From: Mycobacterium sp. IDR2000157661
GTDB lineage: Bacteria; Actinomycetota; Actinomycetes; Mycobacteriales; Mycobacteriaceae
NCBI RefSeq assembly: GCF_022317005.1
Contig: NZ_CP081006.1
Span: 1,984,001-2,048,000, forward strand
Length of the DNA: 64,000 nt
Direction: 5' to 3'
In this document: positions 49,747 to 59,970 of the stretch, in pieces
Layout of the letters: every line of letters begins with the position of its first letter
Position numbering within the stretch: the stretch's first letter is position 1
The notes under the pieces: model-generated
Databases searched by the model: none
Told to the model about the DNA's origin: nothing
What the model saw: the letters and a program-made list of their open reading frames with translations, nothing else
Position numbers and translations under genes: made by a program

Positions 49747-51096
49747 ATGACCGAGACATCGGACGACTCAACACTCTTCGGCACCGGCGCTTTCCACCTG
49801 CAGGGCAACTATGCGCCCGTGGCCGACGAGTTGACCGAGTACGACCTCCCGGTGCACGGCGCCATCCCGCCCGAGATCGACGGCTGGTACCTGCGCAACG
49901 GCCCCAACCCGCGTCAGGCGACCGCGCACTGGTTCACCGGCGACGGCATGATCCACGGCGTCCGCATCGAGGGCGGCCGGGCCAAGTGGTACCGCAACCG
50001 GTGGGTGCGCACCGACAGCTTCACCAACGACTTCCCCGTGTACAACGCCGACGGCAGCCGCAACCTGCGGTCCAGCGTCGCCAACACCCACGTCGTCAAC
50101 CATGCGGGCAAGACACTGGCGCTGGTCGAGTCGTCGCTGCCCTACGAGATCACCAACGACCTGCAGACCGTCGGTGCATACGACTTCGGCGGCAAGCTCG
50201 TCGACGCGATGACCGCGCACCCGAAGATCTGCCCGACCACCGGAGAACTGCACTTCTTCGGCTACGGCAACATCTTCGCCCCGCACGTGACCTATCACCG
50301 CGCCGACGCCGACGGCGAGCTGACCGTCAACCGCCCGCTCGACGTTCCCGCGTTGACGATGATGCACGACTTCGCCGTGACCGCGCAGCACGTCGTGTTC
50401 ATGGACCTGCCGATCGTGTTCAACCTCGACGTCGCGCTCAGCGGGCAGGGCGACATGCCCTACCGATGGGACGACGGCTACGGCGCGCGCCTCGGTGTGC
50501 TGCGCCGCGACGACCCCCACGGCGCCGTCCGATGGTTCGACATCGACCCCTGCTACGTCTTCCATGTCGCCAACGCCTTCGACACCACCGGCGCCGAGGG
50601 GGCTTCGATCGTGCTGCAGGCGGTTCGCTACCCCGAGTTGTGGCGTGGTGACGGCGGTTTCGACTATGACGGCGCGTTGTGGTGCTGGACGATCAACCTG
50701 TCGACCGGCACGGTGTCCGAACGTCATCTCGATGACCGCGCTGTCGAGTTCCCGCGCATCGACGACCGGCTTGCGACGTTACCGGCCCGCTACGCGGTCT
50801 CGGTGGGTGACGGGCGGCTGGTGCGCTACGACCTGACCACAGGTGATGGTGTCGAGCACGCGTTCGGTTCTGCACAGAACCCCGGTGGTCCGGGGGAGGC
50901 GGTGTTCGTGCCCTCGACGTCCGGGCCGGCGGACGAGAGCAGCGGCTGGTACCTCGGTTACGTCTACGACCCGGCCCGCGATGGCAGCGACCTCGTGATC
51001 ATCGACGCGTCCGATTTCGCCGGCCCACCCGTCGCGAGAATCCAGCTGCCGCAACGAGTTCCGTACGGCTTCCATGGGAACTGGATCCCAGCCTAA
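49747..51096 (+). CDS. carotenoid oxygenase (RPE65/apocarotenoid cleavage family)
   Basis: A 449-residue seven-bladed propeller dioxygenase. The four iron-binding His residues can be placed in DAMTAHPKICP, LTMMHDFAVT, CYVFHVANAF and the C-terminal YGFHGNWIP. The start GAIPPEIDGWYLRNGPNP is the family hallmark. It cleaves carotenoids, apocarotenoids or stilbenes; the substrate is unknown here. AAGGAGA precedes ATG 49747. Probably repressed by the divergent PadR, as in phenolic-acid-responsive systems. Confidence 0.92.
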   Translation: MTETSDDSTLFGTGAFHLQGNYAPVADELTEYDLPVHGAIPPEIDGWYLRNGPNPRQATAHWFTGDGMIHGVRIEGGRAKWYRNRWVRTDSFTNDFPVYNADGSRNLRSSVANTHVVNHAGKTLALVESSLPYEITNDLQTVGAYDFGGKLVDAMTAHPKICPTTGELHFFGYGNIFAPHVTYHRADADGELTVNRPLDVPALTMMHDFAVTAQHVVFMDLPIVFNLDVALSGQGDMPYRWDDGYGARLGVLRRDDPHGAVRWFDIDPCYVFHVANAFDTTGAEGASIVLQAVRYPELWRGDGGFDYDGALWCWTINLSTGTVSERHLDDRAVEFPRIDDRLATLPARYAVSVGDGRLVRYDLTTGDGVEHAFGSAQNPGGPGEAVFVPSTSGPADESSGWYLGYVYDPARDGSDLVIIDASDFAGPPVARIQLPQRVPYGFHGNWIPA

Positions 51097-51935
51097 CCCG
51101 GTGGGGTGAATCCGCCTTGCGGGTGGGCGGCCTGCGGCCGATGATGCGCCGGCCACTGCGGCGGCGGTGGTGGAACCGGCTGAGACACCTGCAGACGCGC
51201 CAGTTCGCGCCGGTGTCGCTCGGCCAACACCGCGGCGAGGACCAGTTCGGCGGGCGCGCCGGGTGGTGGCGGCGGTGAGATCTGGGCCACCACGTCACCG
51301 GCGATCCGGTGTGCCATCCGGTCGCGCACCGGGGGATCCAGCTGCGAAGCGCGGCTGAGGAATTGGCGTGCCAGCTCGGCCTGTTCGGGCCGCAACCCGG
51401 ACAACTGCAGCGACGACGCCCACCACGCCAGGTGCGGCGGCATCATCGGCGGCGGCGATATCCGGGGCGCGCGCTCGCTGATCACCATGGTCCCGGCGAA
51501 GATATCGCCGATCCGCTTGCCCTTCGGCGACAGCAGGCTGCAGATGACCGCAGGCCCGCCGGTGAGCATCCAGATCTCGACGAAACCGGACAGCGCACGA
51601 AACAACGCCTGGCGGAACCGTTCCGGTCCACCGTCCTCCGACACCACCCGCAGGCCCATCGCCATTTTCCCGGGCGAACGCCCGCGCGTGGCGGTCTCGA
51701 ACACCAACGGATAACCCACGAGGCTCAGCACCGTGAAGATGATCAGCACGGCGGCCGACAGCGCAGCATCGAAGTCCAGGAGCGTGACCGCCCAGAGCAG
51801 CATCCCGATGAGGTTGAGCAGCACGATGAGCGTGATGTCGATGATCGCGGCGAGTGCGCGGACCGGTAGCTGGGCGACCTGGACGTCGAGGACGACGGCG
51901 TCCCCGGTGACGACTGGTTCCTGGTGGCCGACCAT
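51093..51935 (-). CDS. RDD family membrane protein
   Basis: A 280-residue protein with the RDD domain: VRALAAIIDITLIVLLNLIG, a second helix, then ATRGRSPGKMAMGLRVV, and IGDIFAGTMVI. It has three to four helices. The C-terminal 100 residues are soluble and Pro-rich, ending in PPPPPQWPAHHRPQ. It corresponds to Rv3695. Divergent from the SpoIIM gene through overlapping promoters, and conserved next to MoxR/DUF58 genes. ATG 51935 is eight bases from its -10 box. Confidence 0.83.
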   Translation of the reverse strand: MVGHQEPVVTGDAVVLDVQVAQLPVRALAAIIDITLIVLLNLIGMLLWAVTLLDFDAALSAAVLIIFTVLSLVGYPLVFETATRGRSPGKMAMGLRVVSEDGGPERFRQALFRALSGFVEIWMLTGGPAVICSLLSPKGKRIGDIFAGTMVISERAPRISPPPMMPPHLAWWASSLQLSGLRPEQAELARQFLSRASQLDPPVRDRMAHRIAGDVVAQISPPPPPGAPAELVLAAVLAERHRRELARLQVSQPVPPPPPQWPAHHRPQAAHPQGGFTPPG

Positions 51936-51943
51936 ACCCGTCC

Positions 51944-51956
51944 ACGCTACTAGGAT
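51944..51956. promoter_or_regulatory. back-to-back -10 boxes for divergent RDD and SpoIIM genes
   Basis: TAGCGT on the minus strand (51944-51949) serves the RDD gene (8 bases to ATG 51935). TAGGAT on the plus strand (51951-51956) serves SpoIIM (7 bases to GTG 51964). One base separates them, so polymerase can occupy only one at a time. Confidence 0.6.
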
Positions 51957-51963
51957 TCCGAGG

Positions 51964-52956
51964 GTGGATGTCGACGCCTTCGTGCTGGCGCACCGCCCGA
52001 CGTGGGAGCGGCTCGAGCAGCTGATCAAGCGGCGCCGGGACCTCAGCGGTGCCGAAGTCGACGAGCTCGTCGATCTCTATCAGCGGGTCTCGACGCATCT
52101 GTCGATGGTGCGGACCGCCTCGACCGACTCGGTTCTGGTCGGCCGCCTGTCCGGTCTGGTGGCGCAGGCGCGCTCGGCGGTGACGGGCGCCCACTCACCG
52201 TTGTGGCGCGAGTTCGTCCGGTTCTGGACCGTGTCGTTCCCGGTGGTGGCGTATCGGGCAGGCCGGTGGTGGCTGGCGACGGCCGTCGTGTTCCTTGCCG
52301 TCTCGGCGCTGATCGCCGTCTGGGTGGCGGGCAGCCCCGAGGTGCGGGCGACGATCGGAACACCAAGCGAGATCACCGAACTGGTCGACAACGACTTCGC
52401 CGCCTACTACAGCGAGAATCCGGCCGGCTCGTTCGCACTGCAGGTGTGGGTGAACAATGCGTGGGTTGCGTTGCAGTGCTTGGCATTCGCCATACTGCTG
52501 GGCATTCCGATTCCGTACATACTGCTGCAGAACGCCGCGAACCTCGGCGTGGTCGGTGGGCTGATGTTCGGTGCGGGCAAGGGTGACATCTTCCTCGGCC
52601 TGCTCACCCCGCACGGCCTGCTGGAACTCACCGCTGTCTTCCTGGCGGCCGCGGCCGGGATGCGGCTCGGATGGACCGTCGTGTCGCCGGGCAACCGCCC
52701 GCGCGGGCAGGTACTGGCCGAACAGGGCCGCGCGATCGGCGCGGTGGCCGCCGGACTCATCGTGATGCTCCTGGTGTCCGGTCTGATCGAAGCACTGGTG
52801 ACGCCGTCGCCGCTGCCGACCGCGGCGCGCATCGCCATCGGTGTGGCGGCGGAGGTCGTTTTCCTGGCCTACATCGTCTATTTCGGGCGCAAAGCCGACC
52901 GCGCGAACGAGACCGGCGACCTCGAGGACGCGCCGGACGTCGTCCCGACGGGTTAG
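51964..52956 (+). CDS. SpoIIM (stage II sporulation protein M) family membrane protein
   Basis: A 330-residue membrane protein, the same length as Rv3694c. A soluble N-terminal helix bundle (FVLAHRPTWERLEQLIKRR ... VDLYQRVSTHLS) precedes five to six membrane helices with the family motifs NNAWVALQCLAFAILLGIP and LLTPHGLLELTAVFLAAAAG. Members occur in non-sporulating actinobacteria next to RDD, MoxR and DUF58 genes; the function is unknown. Leaderless GTG 51964. Confidence 0.87.
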   Translation: MDVDAFVLAHRPTWERLEQLIKRRRDLSGAEVDELVDLYQRVSTHLSMVRTASTDSVLVGRLSGLVAQARSAVTGAHSPLWREFVRFWTVSFPVVAYRAGRWWLATAVVFLAVSALIAVWVAGSPEVRATIGTPSEITELVDNDFAAYYSENPAGSFALQVWVNNAWVALQCLAFAILLGIPIPYILLQNAANLGVVGGLMFGAGKGDIFLGLLTPHGLLELTAVFLAAAAGMRLGWTVVSPGNRPRGQVLAEQGRAIGAVAAGLIVMLLVSGLIEALVTPSPLPTAARIAIGVAAEVVFLAYIVYFGRKADRANETGDLEDAPDVVPTG

Positions 52957-54292
52957 AGCCGGCCGGTGGCCTTCATCGCCAGATAGTGGTCCGCCAGCGC
53001 CGGTGCCAGATCTTCGGGCGGGGCGTCGACGACGTCGACGCCGCTGCGGCGCAACCGGGCGGCCACCTCGCGCCGTTCGTTACGCGCCCGCTCGGCTGCC
53101 GCGGCGTCATAGACCTGCGCGGCGTCGGCGCGCCCGGCGGCCAGCAATTCGACGCGCGGATCGCCAACCGCCGCGAGCAGCACCTCGTGTCGTGCCGTCA
53201 GCTGGGGCAGCACCGCCATCAGCCCTTCGTCGAGCGAGGCGGCATTCAGGTCGGTGAGCAACACGACGAGGGCACGTCGGCGCACCCGCCGCAGCACGGC
53301 GGACACCATGGCCCGGGCGTCGGACTCCAGCAGGGCCGGCTCGACCGGCGCCATGGACGTCACCAGCTGGGCGAGCAGTTCGGTGCGCGAGGCGTTGAAC
53401 ACCGCGCCCCGCGTCACCCTGTCGTGGGCCAGGAAGTCGACGTGGTCACCGGCGCGCGAGGCCAGTGCGGCCAGCAGCAGCGCGGCGTCCATCGACCAGT
53501 CCAATCGCGGCCAGCCCGACGGATCGTTCGCCGCCGGGTGTCCGGCCGCAGTGGGGTCCACGCCGACCCGGCCCGCCGAGGTGCGGCCGGTGTCGAGCAC
53601 GATCACCACGCGCTGGTCGCGCTCGGGCCGCCAGGTCCGGACCACGACGTCGGCCCGCCTCGCGCTGGCGCGCCAGTCGATCGACCTGACGTCGTCACCG
53701 ATGACGTATTCGCGCAGCGAGTCGAATTCCGTGCCCTGGCCGCGGATCAGGACCGGCGTATTGCCCTCCAGTTCCCGCAGTTTGGCCAGCCGGGAGGGCA
53801 GGTGCTTGCGCGACAGGAACGGCGGCAGAATGCGGACCTGCCACGGCACGCGGTGCGAGCTCTGCCTGCCTGCCAGTCCGAGCGGTCCGATCGACCGCAC
53901 GGTCACCAGGGCCGACGCCTGATCGCCCCGGCGGACGGGGCGCAGCGTCGTGGACACGGTGGTCTGTTGTCCAGCAGCCACGTGCACCGGATGCACCCGC
54001 GGCTCGGCCCGGGCGCTCGGGGGCCAGGCGTCCCGGGCGACGCCGCGCAGAGGCCTGCTACCGACATTGCGCAACATCAGCACCGCGTCAACCTGTTGGC
54101 CAAGGCGCGCGGTGGTCTCCCCGGTCCGGTGGAATTCGAGGCTGCGGGGGCTGCCGGCCAACCCGGTGTCGAGGGCCACCAGGACGAACAGCGCGACCGC
54201 CAGTACGACGAAAGTCGTGGCGGGCCAGGGAGACAACGCGATGGGCAGGACGCACACCAGTGCGGCCAGGCCGGCCCGTGCGGTGAGAACCA

Positions 54293-54293
<1 letters not shown>
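52953..54293 (-). CDS. DUF58 (vWA-like) protein of the MoxR cluster
   Basis: A 446-residue protein: two N-terminal membrane helices (LAALVCVLPIALS and TTFVVLAVALFVLVALD), a beta-rich region, then the DUF58 core FDSLREYVIGDDVRSIDWRASARR followed by a von Willebrand A-like domain (VVIVLDTGRTS with the metal site Asp-X-Gly-X-Thr-Ser). It corresponds to Rv3693. GTG 54293 overlaps the moxR stop by one base (TAGTG). Likely adaptor or client-binding partner of MoxR. Confidence 0.88.
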
Positions 54294-55251
<958 letters not shown>

Positions 55252-55255
<4 letters not shown>

Positions 55256-56406
55256 GACTGTGCGACCTGCCTTTCGATGGTGTCGAGTTCCCTTGCGAGG
55301 GTGACCAGTTCGGCGTCGTCGGTCGGCGGCGGGCCGAACAAGAGGTGTGTCGCCGAGTGTGGGTCCGCTCCGCAGCGGGCGGCCACGCCCTGCGCAACCG
55401 CGGCCGGATCGGCGTTGCGGCCCAGCCCGAGCCGCGGCACGATCCGTTGCAGGGTGGCGGTGCGCAGTGCGTCGGCGGCCCGGTCACGGGCGCGTCGCGA
55501 CCGGTACAACCGTCCGCGCCCTTCCACGGTCTCCGACGCCCGCACGACGACGGGCAACCGCTCGGCGACCAGTGGGCCGACCCGGCGCGCCTTCCAGAAG
55601 GCCACCAGCGCGACCACGAGAACCAGCTGCCAGACGATCCAGATCACCTGCTCGGGAATCAGGTCCAACAATGTTGCAGCGCCGGTGGATTCACCTTCGG
55701 TGAACTGCGGGGCGTACCAGATCATCCGTGGGTTCGTCCCCGTCAGGTTCATCGCCAGTGCGGCGTTGCCCTCCTCGAGCAACGCCTCGTTGGCCATGAA
55801 GTCGGCGCTGCCGACGACGGTCACCTCTCGTCCTCCGGCGGAGTACCGGACCAGCGCACCCTCGTAGCAGCGGGTCACCGGGGTGGCACCGGACGCTTCG
55901 TAGGCGGCGCTCATACCGAGTTCGACCGCGCCGGCACGCGTCGCTTCGCGCAGCTCGCAGTCCGGCTGCCGGCCGGCGCCGAACGGCGTGCTCTCGGCGG
56001 TCTCGATCTCGGGTGCCAGCGCTTCGCGGGTTCGTGACATCGGTTCGACCAGCAGCCGATCCCCGGGCAGCGCGGCTAGCCTGTCCAACAACTCCTCGTC
56101 GACCAGGTGGTATGTCTGCGCGACCACGATGAGGGCCTCGGGGCCCGCTGCCGCTTCCACCGCCGCGACGTCGGGAGCCACGACGACGTCGACGCCCTGC
56201 TCGCGGACCAGCGTGACGAGGGCGTGTGCGCCGCCAGAAGCGGTCGACGTCGGGTCCATCCGGCCGCCGGGGCGAGGTGCCGTCAGATACGCGCTGAGCG
56301 CCGCGAGCGCGACGATCACCGTCAGGGCGAGCACTACCCACCGTGCGCCACGCCACCGCTGCCGCAGCGTCGGTCCGACCGGAGAGGCTGCTTCGGTGCG
56401 GGTCAT
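55252..56406 (-). CDS. DUF4350 membrane protein
   Basis: A 384-residue protein with one helix near residues 23-44, an extracytoplasmic DUF4350 domain (GGAHALVTLVREQGVDVVVAP, then VVGSADFMANEALLEEGNAALAMNL), and a second helix (IWIVWQLVLVVALVAFWKA) before a cytoplasmic basic tail. It resembles the GATase-like periplasmic domains of MoxR clusters (Rv3691). ATGA overlap with the preceding DUF4129 gene. Confidence 0.85.
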
Positions 56407-57056
56407 CGGACTTCCGCCCAGCCCTGGGTCGGCGGGCCTGGCGGCGCAGACGCCGCGGCCGCACGCCGTTTGGCTCCCAGGTGTCGATCCAGGTCCTCGA
56501 CCATCCGGTAGCCGGCTTCGGTTCCGGGTCGATCGCCGTACGTCACATCGTTGAAAGCGATTGCCGCAACTTCGAGTTCGTCGTGCAGATCGGGCAGCGC
56601 CCGACCCGTGTCTCGGGCGAGTTCGGTGGCCGTGCGCCCGGGAACTGCATCGAGGATGCCGCTTTCCTCCAGCTGTCTGGCGACGGCCCGAAGCCGGTGC
56701 CGGATCGCAGCGGCCCAATCACCCTCGGCTGCACTGTGTTCCGCGGCGGCACGGTGTTCGGCGGCGCTGAGATCGTGGCCACCGAACAAGGACTGGTCAC
56801 GGCCGCGGCTGGTTCGCATCGTCCGCCGCGCGATGCGTACCGCGACCACCAGCGCAGTCACCAGCAGGATGAGCAACACCGTGATGGTCAACCAGCCACC
56901 GGGCACCGAAGCGCCCTCGGCAAGGAGCCGGAACAGCAGATCGTTGAGCCAGTCGAGCAGACGCTCGGTGAGCGACGGCTTGGGATAGATCGGTTTGGAC
57001 AGCTCACGCTGAGCAGCGTCGTACGCGGTATCGCTGTCGATGTCTATCGTCGGCAC
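56403..57056 (-). CDS. DUF4129 membrane protein
   Basis: A 217-residue protein: short N-terminal region, one helix (WLTITVLLILLVTALVVAV), then a cytoplasmic DUF4129 domain (GDWAAAIRHRLRAVARQLEESGIL and TATELARDTGRALP). It corresponds to Rv3690. GTG 57056 starts one base after the upstream stop. Like its neighbours it belongs to the MoxR operon and is of unknown function. Confidence 0.83.
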   Translation of the reverse strand: MPTIDIDSDTAYDAAQRELSKPIYPKPSLTERLLDWLNDLLFRLLAEGASVPGGWLTITVLLILLVTALVVAVRIARRTMRTSRGRDQSLFGGHDLSAAEHRAAAEHSAAEGDWAAAIRHRLRAVARQLEESGILDAVPGRTATELARDTGRALPDLHDELEVAAIAFNDVTYGDRPGTEAGYRMVEDLDRHLGAKRRAAAASAPPGPPTQGWAEVR

Positions 57057-57057
57057 G

Positions 57058-58209
57058 TCAGTGAGAGCGGGTCAACCACAAGTGGTCGGTCGAATCGGAC
57101 GGTGCGGCGGGACCGTGACCGGCGCCGGTCTGCAGCACCAGGTCGAACGCCTCGCTGCGGATGCGGGCGTCGGTGTACTGCAGCACCACCACCCCCGCGG
57201 TGAAGGGCGCGATGATGATCTCGGCGATCGCACCACCGACGGTGATCAGGACCAACGCCAACAGCGCCGCGGTCGCTGAGGACGCCGACATCAACAGGAG
57301 CTGCCCGCCGAGACTGAACGGGATCGCCACCGCGGCCGCGATCAGCTGTGCGACGATCACCGCAAGCACCCGGATGCCCAGGATTCGCCAGAAGTCCTTC
57401 TTGACCAACCGGAACGACCGTGCGACCGCCGGGATCATGGGCATGCGCTCGAGCACGATGATCGCCGGCGTGAACGTCAGCATCGTGGCCAAATACACCA
57501 GCGCCGCAAGCATGGCGAGGACCAGCGGAATGCCGATGACGGCCGCGGCGGCGCCGCCTGCCGCCACCGCGACCCAGAAGATCAGGCCGACGACGACGGC
57601 GATCAGCAGTGCCGCGGCGAGTACCTCGAGCACGGTGAAGCCGATCAGCGCCCACAGTCGGCCCCGGAGTCGTTGCCACGCTTCACCGATGGTGATTCCG
57701 GTACCGAACACGGCCCGGCCGATCACGACGGTGAGCATGCCGCTCAGCAGGATCGATGTCAGCAGGGTGGCGATCGCCCCGCCGAGGCTGGACACCGTTG
57801 AACCGAGCAGCACACCGGTGGACACTTCGTCACCGGCCAGCCTCGGTGCGAGCTGGCCGGCGGCGGCGAGGGGACCGACGGACAGCACCAGCGCGAGGAG
57901 TTGCGTGGCGACCACCACCACCGTGGTCAGCCCGAGCGTGGCCTTCGGATTCGCGCGGACGTAGGTCACTGCGCCGTTGAAGATGTCCGCGAGGGTCAGC
58001 GGCCGCAACGGGATGACCCCCGGCTTGAGCGGCGGCGGTCCGTAGCCCGGGAATCCGAGCGGCGATCCGTAACCAGGCGGGGGCGATCCGTAGCCCGGCG
58101 GGGGACCGTAGCCCGGCGGCGGGCCGTACGGGGGTGGCCCGTAGCCGGGTGGAGGGTAGCCCGGCGGCGGGGGTCCGGGCATTCCCGATCCGCCGGCGTC
58201 GGTGCTCAT
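57058..58209 (-). CDS. polytopic membrane protein with GYGPPP-rich N-terminus
   Basis: A 383-residue protein (Rv3689 position). Residues 10-60 are repeats of the type PPPGYG, disordered and probably cytoplasmic. They are followed by about six membrane helices of the glycerophosphoryl-diester-phosphodiesterase membrane domain type, beginning PLTLADIFNGAVTYVRANPKATLG. The phosphodiesterase catalytic domain is absent. First gene of the MoxR operon. ATG 58209 is taken; ATG 58218, seven bases after a CATGAT box, is equally possible. Confidence 0.78.
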   Translation of the reverse strand: MSTDAGGSGMPGPPPPGYPPPGYGPPPYGPPPGYGPPPGYGSPPPGYGSPLGFPGYGPPPLKPGVIPLRPLTLADIFNGAVTYVRANPKATLGLTTVVVVATQLLALVLSVGPLAAAGQLAPRLAGDEVSTGVLLGSTVSSLGGAIATLLTSILLSGMLTVVIGRAVFGTGITIGEAWQRLRGRLWALIGFTVLEVLAAALLIAVVVGLIFWVAVAAGGAAAAVIGIPLVLAMLAALVYLATMLTFTPAIIVLERMPMIPAVARSFRLVKKDFWRILGIRVLAVIVAQLIAAAVAIPFSLGGQLLLMSASSATAALLALVLITVGGAIAEIIIAPFTAGVVVLQYTDARIRSEAFDLVLQTGAGHGPAAPSDSTDHLWLTRSH

Positions 58210-58279
58210 GGCCACCATCCTGTCGATCATGGTGGGAATTGACAACGTCGCCTCCACCACCGCACGGTCACGTGCGGCG

Positions 58280-58285
58280 TAGCTT
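58280..58285 (+). promoter_or_regulatory. -10 box of the yqeY-like gene, leaderless
   Basis: TAGCTT, then GGGGCGC, then ATG 58293. Confidence 0.55.
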
Positions 58286-58292
58286 GGGGCGC

Positions 58293-58757
58293 ATGGCCGA
58301 ACTCAAGGAGCGGTTGCGGGCTGACCTCACAACCGCGATGAAGAACCAGGACAAACTGCGGATGGCGACGCTGCGCCTGCTGCTGGCAGCGATCCGCAAC
58401 GAGGAGGTCGCCGGCAAGGAGTCGCGCGAACTCGACGACGCCGCCGTGCTCAAGGTGCTGGCGAAGGAATCGAAGAAGCGCGGGGAAGCCGCTCAGACGT
58501 ACACCCAGAACGGCCGCGGCGACCTGGCCGCCAACGAGCACGCCGAGGCGCAGGTCATCGACGAGTATCTGCCCACGCCACTGACCGAGGCCGAGGTGGC
58601 CGACGTCGCCGACACGGCGATCGCGCAGGTCACCGAGGAGGTCGGTGAACGGCCCGGCAGGCAGCACATGGGCCAGGTGATGAAGGCCGCGACCGCCATC
58701 GCGGCGGGAAAGGCCGACGGAGCAAGGCTTTCCGCAGCGGTAAAGGCGCGGCTGTAG
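58293..58757 (+). CDS. GatB/YqeY domain protein
   Basis: A 154-residue stand-alone GatB/YqeY domain, the same length as Rv3688c. LKERLRADLTTAMKNQDKLRMATLRLLLAAI and the C-terminal MGQVMKAATAIAAGKADG are family hallmarks. Related to the tRNA-binding tail of the amidotransferase GatB; the role of free YqeY is not settled. The leaderless start is well supported by the -10 position and the length. Confidence 0.9.
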   Translation: MAELKERLRADLTTAMKNQDKLRMATLRLLLAAIRNEEVAGKESRELDDAAVLKVLAKESKKRGEAAQTYTQNGRGDLAANEHAEAQVIDEYLPTPLTEAEVADVADTAIAQVTEEVGERPGRQHMGQVMKAATAIAAGKADGARLSAAVKARL

Positions 58758-58794
58758 CCGTTTTCACCCGTTGCGGCGGGGGTACCCGGGATCC

Positions 58795-59781
58795 ATGACT
58801 CGTTTCGGCTACACCCTGATGACCGAGCAGAGCGGTCCCAAAGACCTTGTCCGCTATGCGATCTCGGCTGAACGTGAGGGTTTCGACTTCGAGGTCTCCT
58901 CCGACCACTACTTCCCGTGGCTGTCGTCGCAGGGTCATGCGCCATACGCCTGGTCCATGCTCGGTGCGGTCGCCCACGCGACGGATCGGGTCGAGCTTTT
59001 CACCTACGTCACCTGCCCCACCATCCGGTACCACCCCACGATCGTCGCCCAGAAGGCCGCCACCCTGCAGATCCTCGCCGACGGCCGGTTCACGCTCGGC
59101 CTGGGCAGCGGGGAGAACCTCAACGAGCATGTCGTGGGCAAGCGGTGGCCGACGGTGGGACGGCGCCAGGACATGCTGCGGGAAGCGATCCATATCATCC
59201 GTGAGCTGTTCACCGGTGAACTCGTCGACTGGAAGGGCGAGTACTTCGAGGTCGACTCGGCCCGGCTGTGGGACCTTCCCGACACACCGGTCGCCATCGC
59301 CACGGCCGTTTCCGGTGAACGCTCGGTCGAGACCTTCGCGCCGATCTCGGACCATCTGATCGCCGTCGAACCCAGCAAGGACCTCGTCGACTCGTGGCAC
59401 GAGGCCAGGCGCGGCACGGGCCTGCCGTCGGAGGTGCGTGTCGTCGGGCAGATCCCGATCTGTTGGGATCCGGACCGAAACGCGGCCGTGCGGCGGGCCC
59501 ACGACCAGTTCCGTTGGTTCAGCGGCGGCTGGGCGGTCAACTCCGATCTGCCGACCACCGCCGGGTTCGACGGCGCCACGCAGTACGTGCGGCCCGAGGA
59601 TGTCGCCGAATCCATCCCGTGCGGACCGGATCTCGATGCAATCGTCGAAGCCGTCAGCAAGTACTGGGAGGCCGGCTTCACTGACATCGCGATGGTGCAG
59701 ATCGGCGACGAGAACCAGGATTTGTTCCTCAAGGAGGCGGCGGCTCCGCTGCTGGACAAGCTGCGCGCGGCCGCGCGCTAG
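58795..59781 (+). CDS. LLM-class F420-dependent oxidoreductase
   Basis: A 328-residue luciferase-like TIM-barrel enzyme of the F420-using G6PDH-related group. FGYTLMTEQSGPKDLVRYAISAE, SSDHYFPW, RFTLGLGSGENLNEHVVG and DIAMVQIGDENQDLFLKEA are typical. The coenzyme is probably F420, common in mycobacteria. The substrate is unknown; similarity to glucose-6-phosphate dehydrogenase does not prove that activity. A 53-residue gene follows after 12 bases. Confidence 0.88.
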   Translation: MTRFGYTLMTEQSGPKDLVRYAISAEREGFDFEVSSDHYFPWLSSQGHAPYAWSMLGAVAHATDRVELFTYVTCPTIRYHPTIVAQKAATLQILADGRFTLGLGSGENLNEHVVGKRWPTVGRRQDMLREAIHIIRELFTGELVDWKGEYFEVDSARLWDLPDTPVAIATAVSGERSVETFAPISDHLIAVEPSKDLVDSWHEARRGTGLPSEVRVVGQIPICWDPDRNAAVRRAHDQFRWFSGGWAVNSDLPTTAGFDGATQYVRPEDVAESIPCGPDLDAIVEAVSKYWEAGFTDIAMVQIGDENQDLFLKEAAAPLLDKLRAAAR

Positions 59782-59793
59782 GAAGGGATCGAC

Positions 59794-59955
59794 ATGCCAA
59801 CGGGCAAGGGTATCTACGACGATGACGACGCCGAGGACCGCGACAAGCGCAAGGCGCAACGCACCGGTCCCACCGACGAAGGGGGCGAAGGCGGCATGTC
59901 GACCCGGGAGAAGGCGCCCGACGTCGCCGAGTCCGGCGGCGAGCCGACCGCGTGA
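59794..59955 (+). CDS. small highly charged protein (53 residues)
   Basis: ATG 59794 is preceded by GGAAGGGATCGAC. The protein begins MPTGKGIYDDDDAEDRDKRK and is almost wholly Asp/Glu/Lys/Arg/Gly, so intrinsically disordered. It starts 12 bases after the F420-type oxidoreductase and is probably co-transcribed. Conserved small proteins of this kind occur in mycobacteria; function unknown. Confidence 0.6.
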   Translation: MPTGKGIYDDDDAEDRDKRKAQRTGPTDEGGEGGMSTREKAPDVAESGGEPTA

Positions 59956-59970
59956 GCCAGGCGTCGCGCC

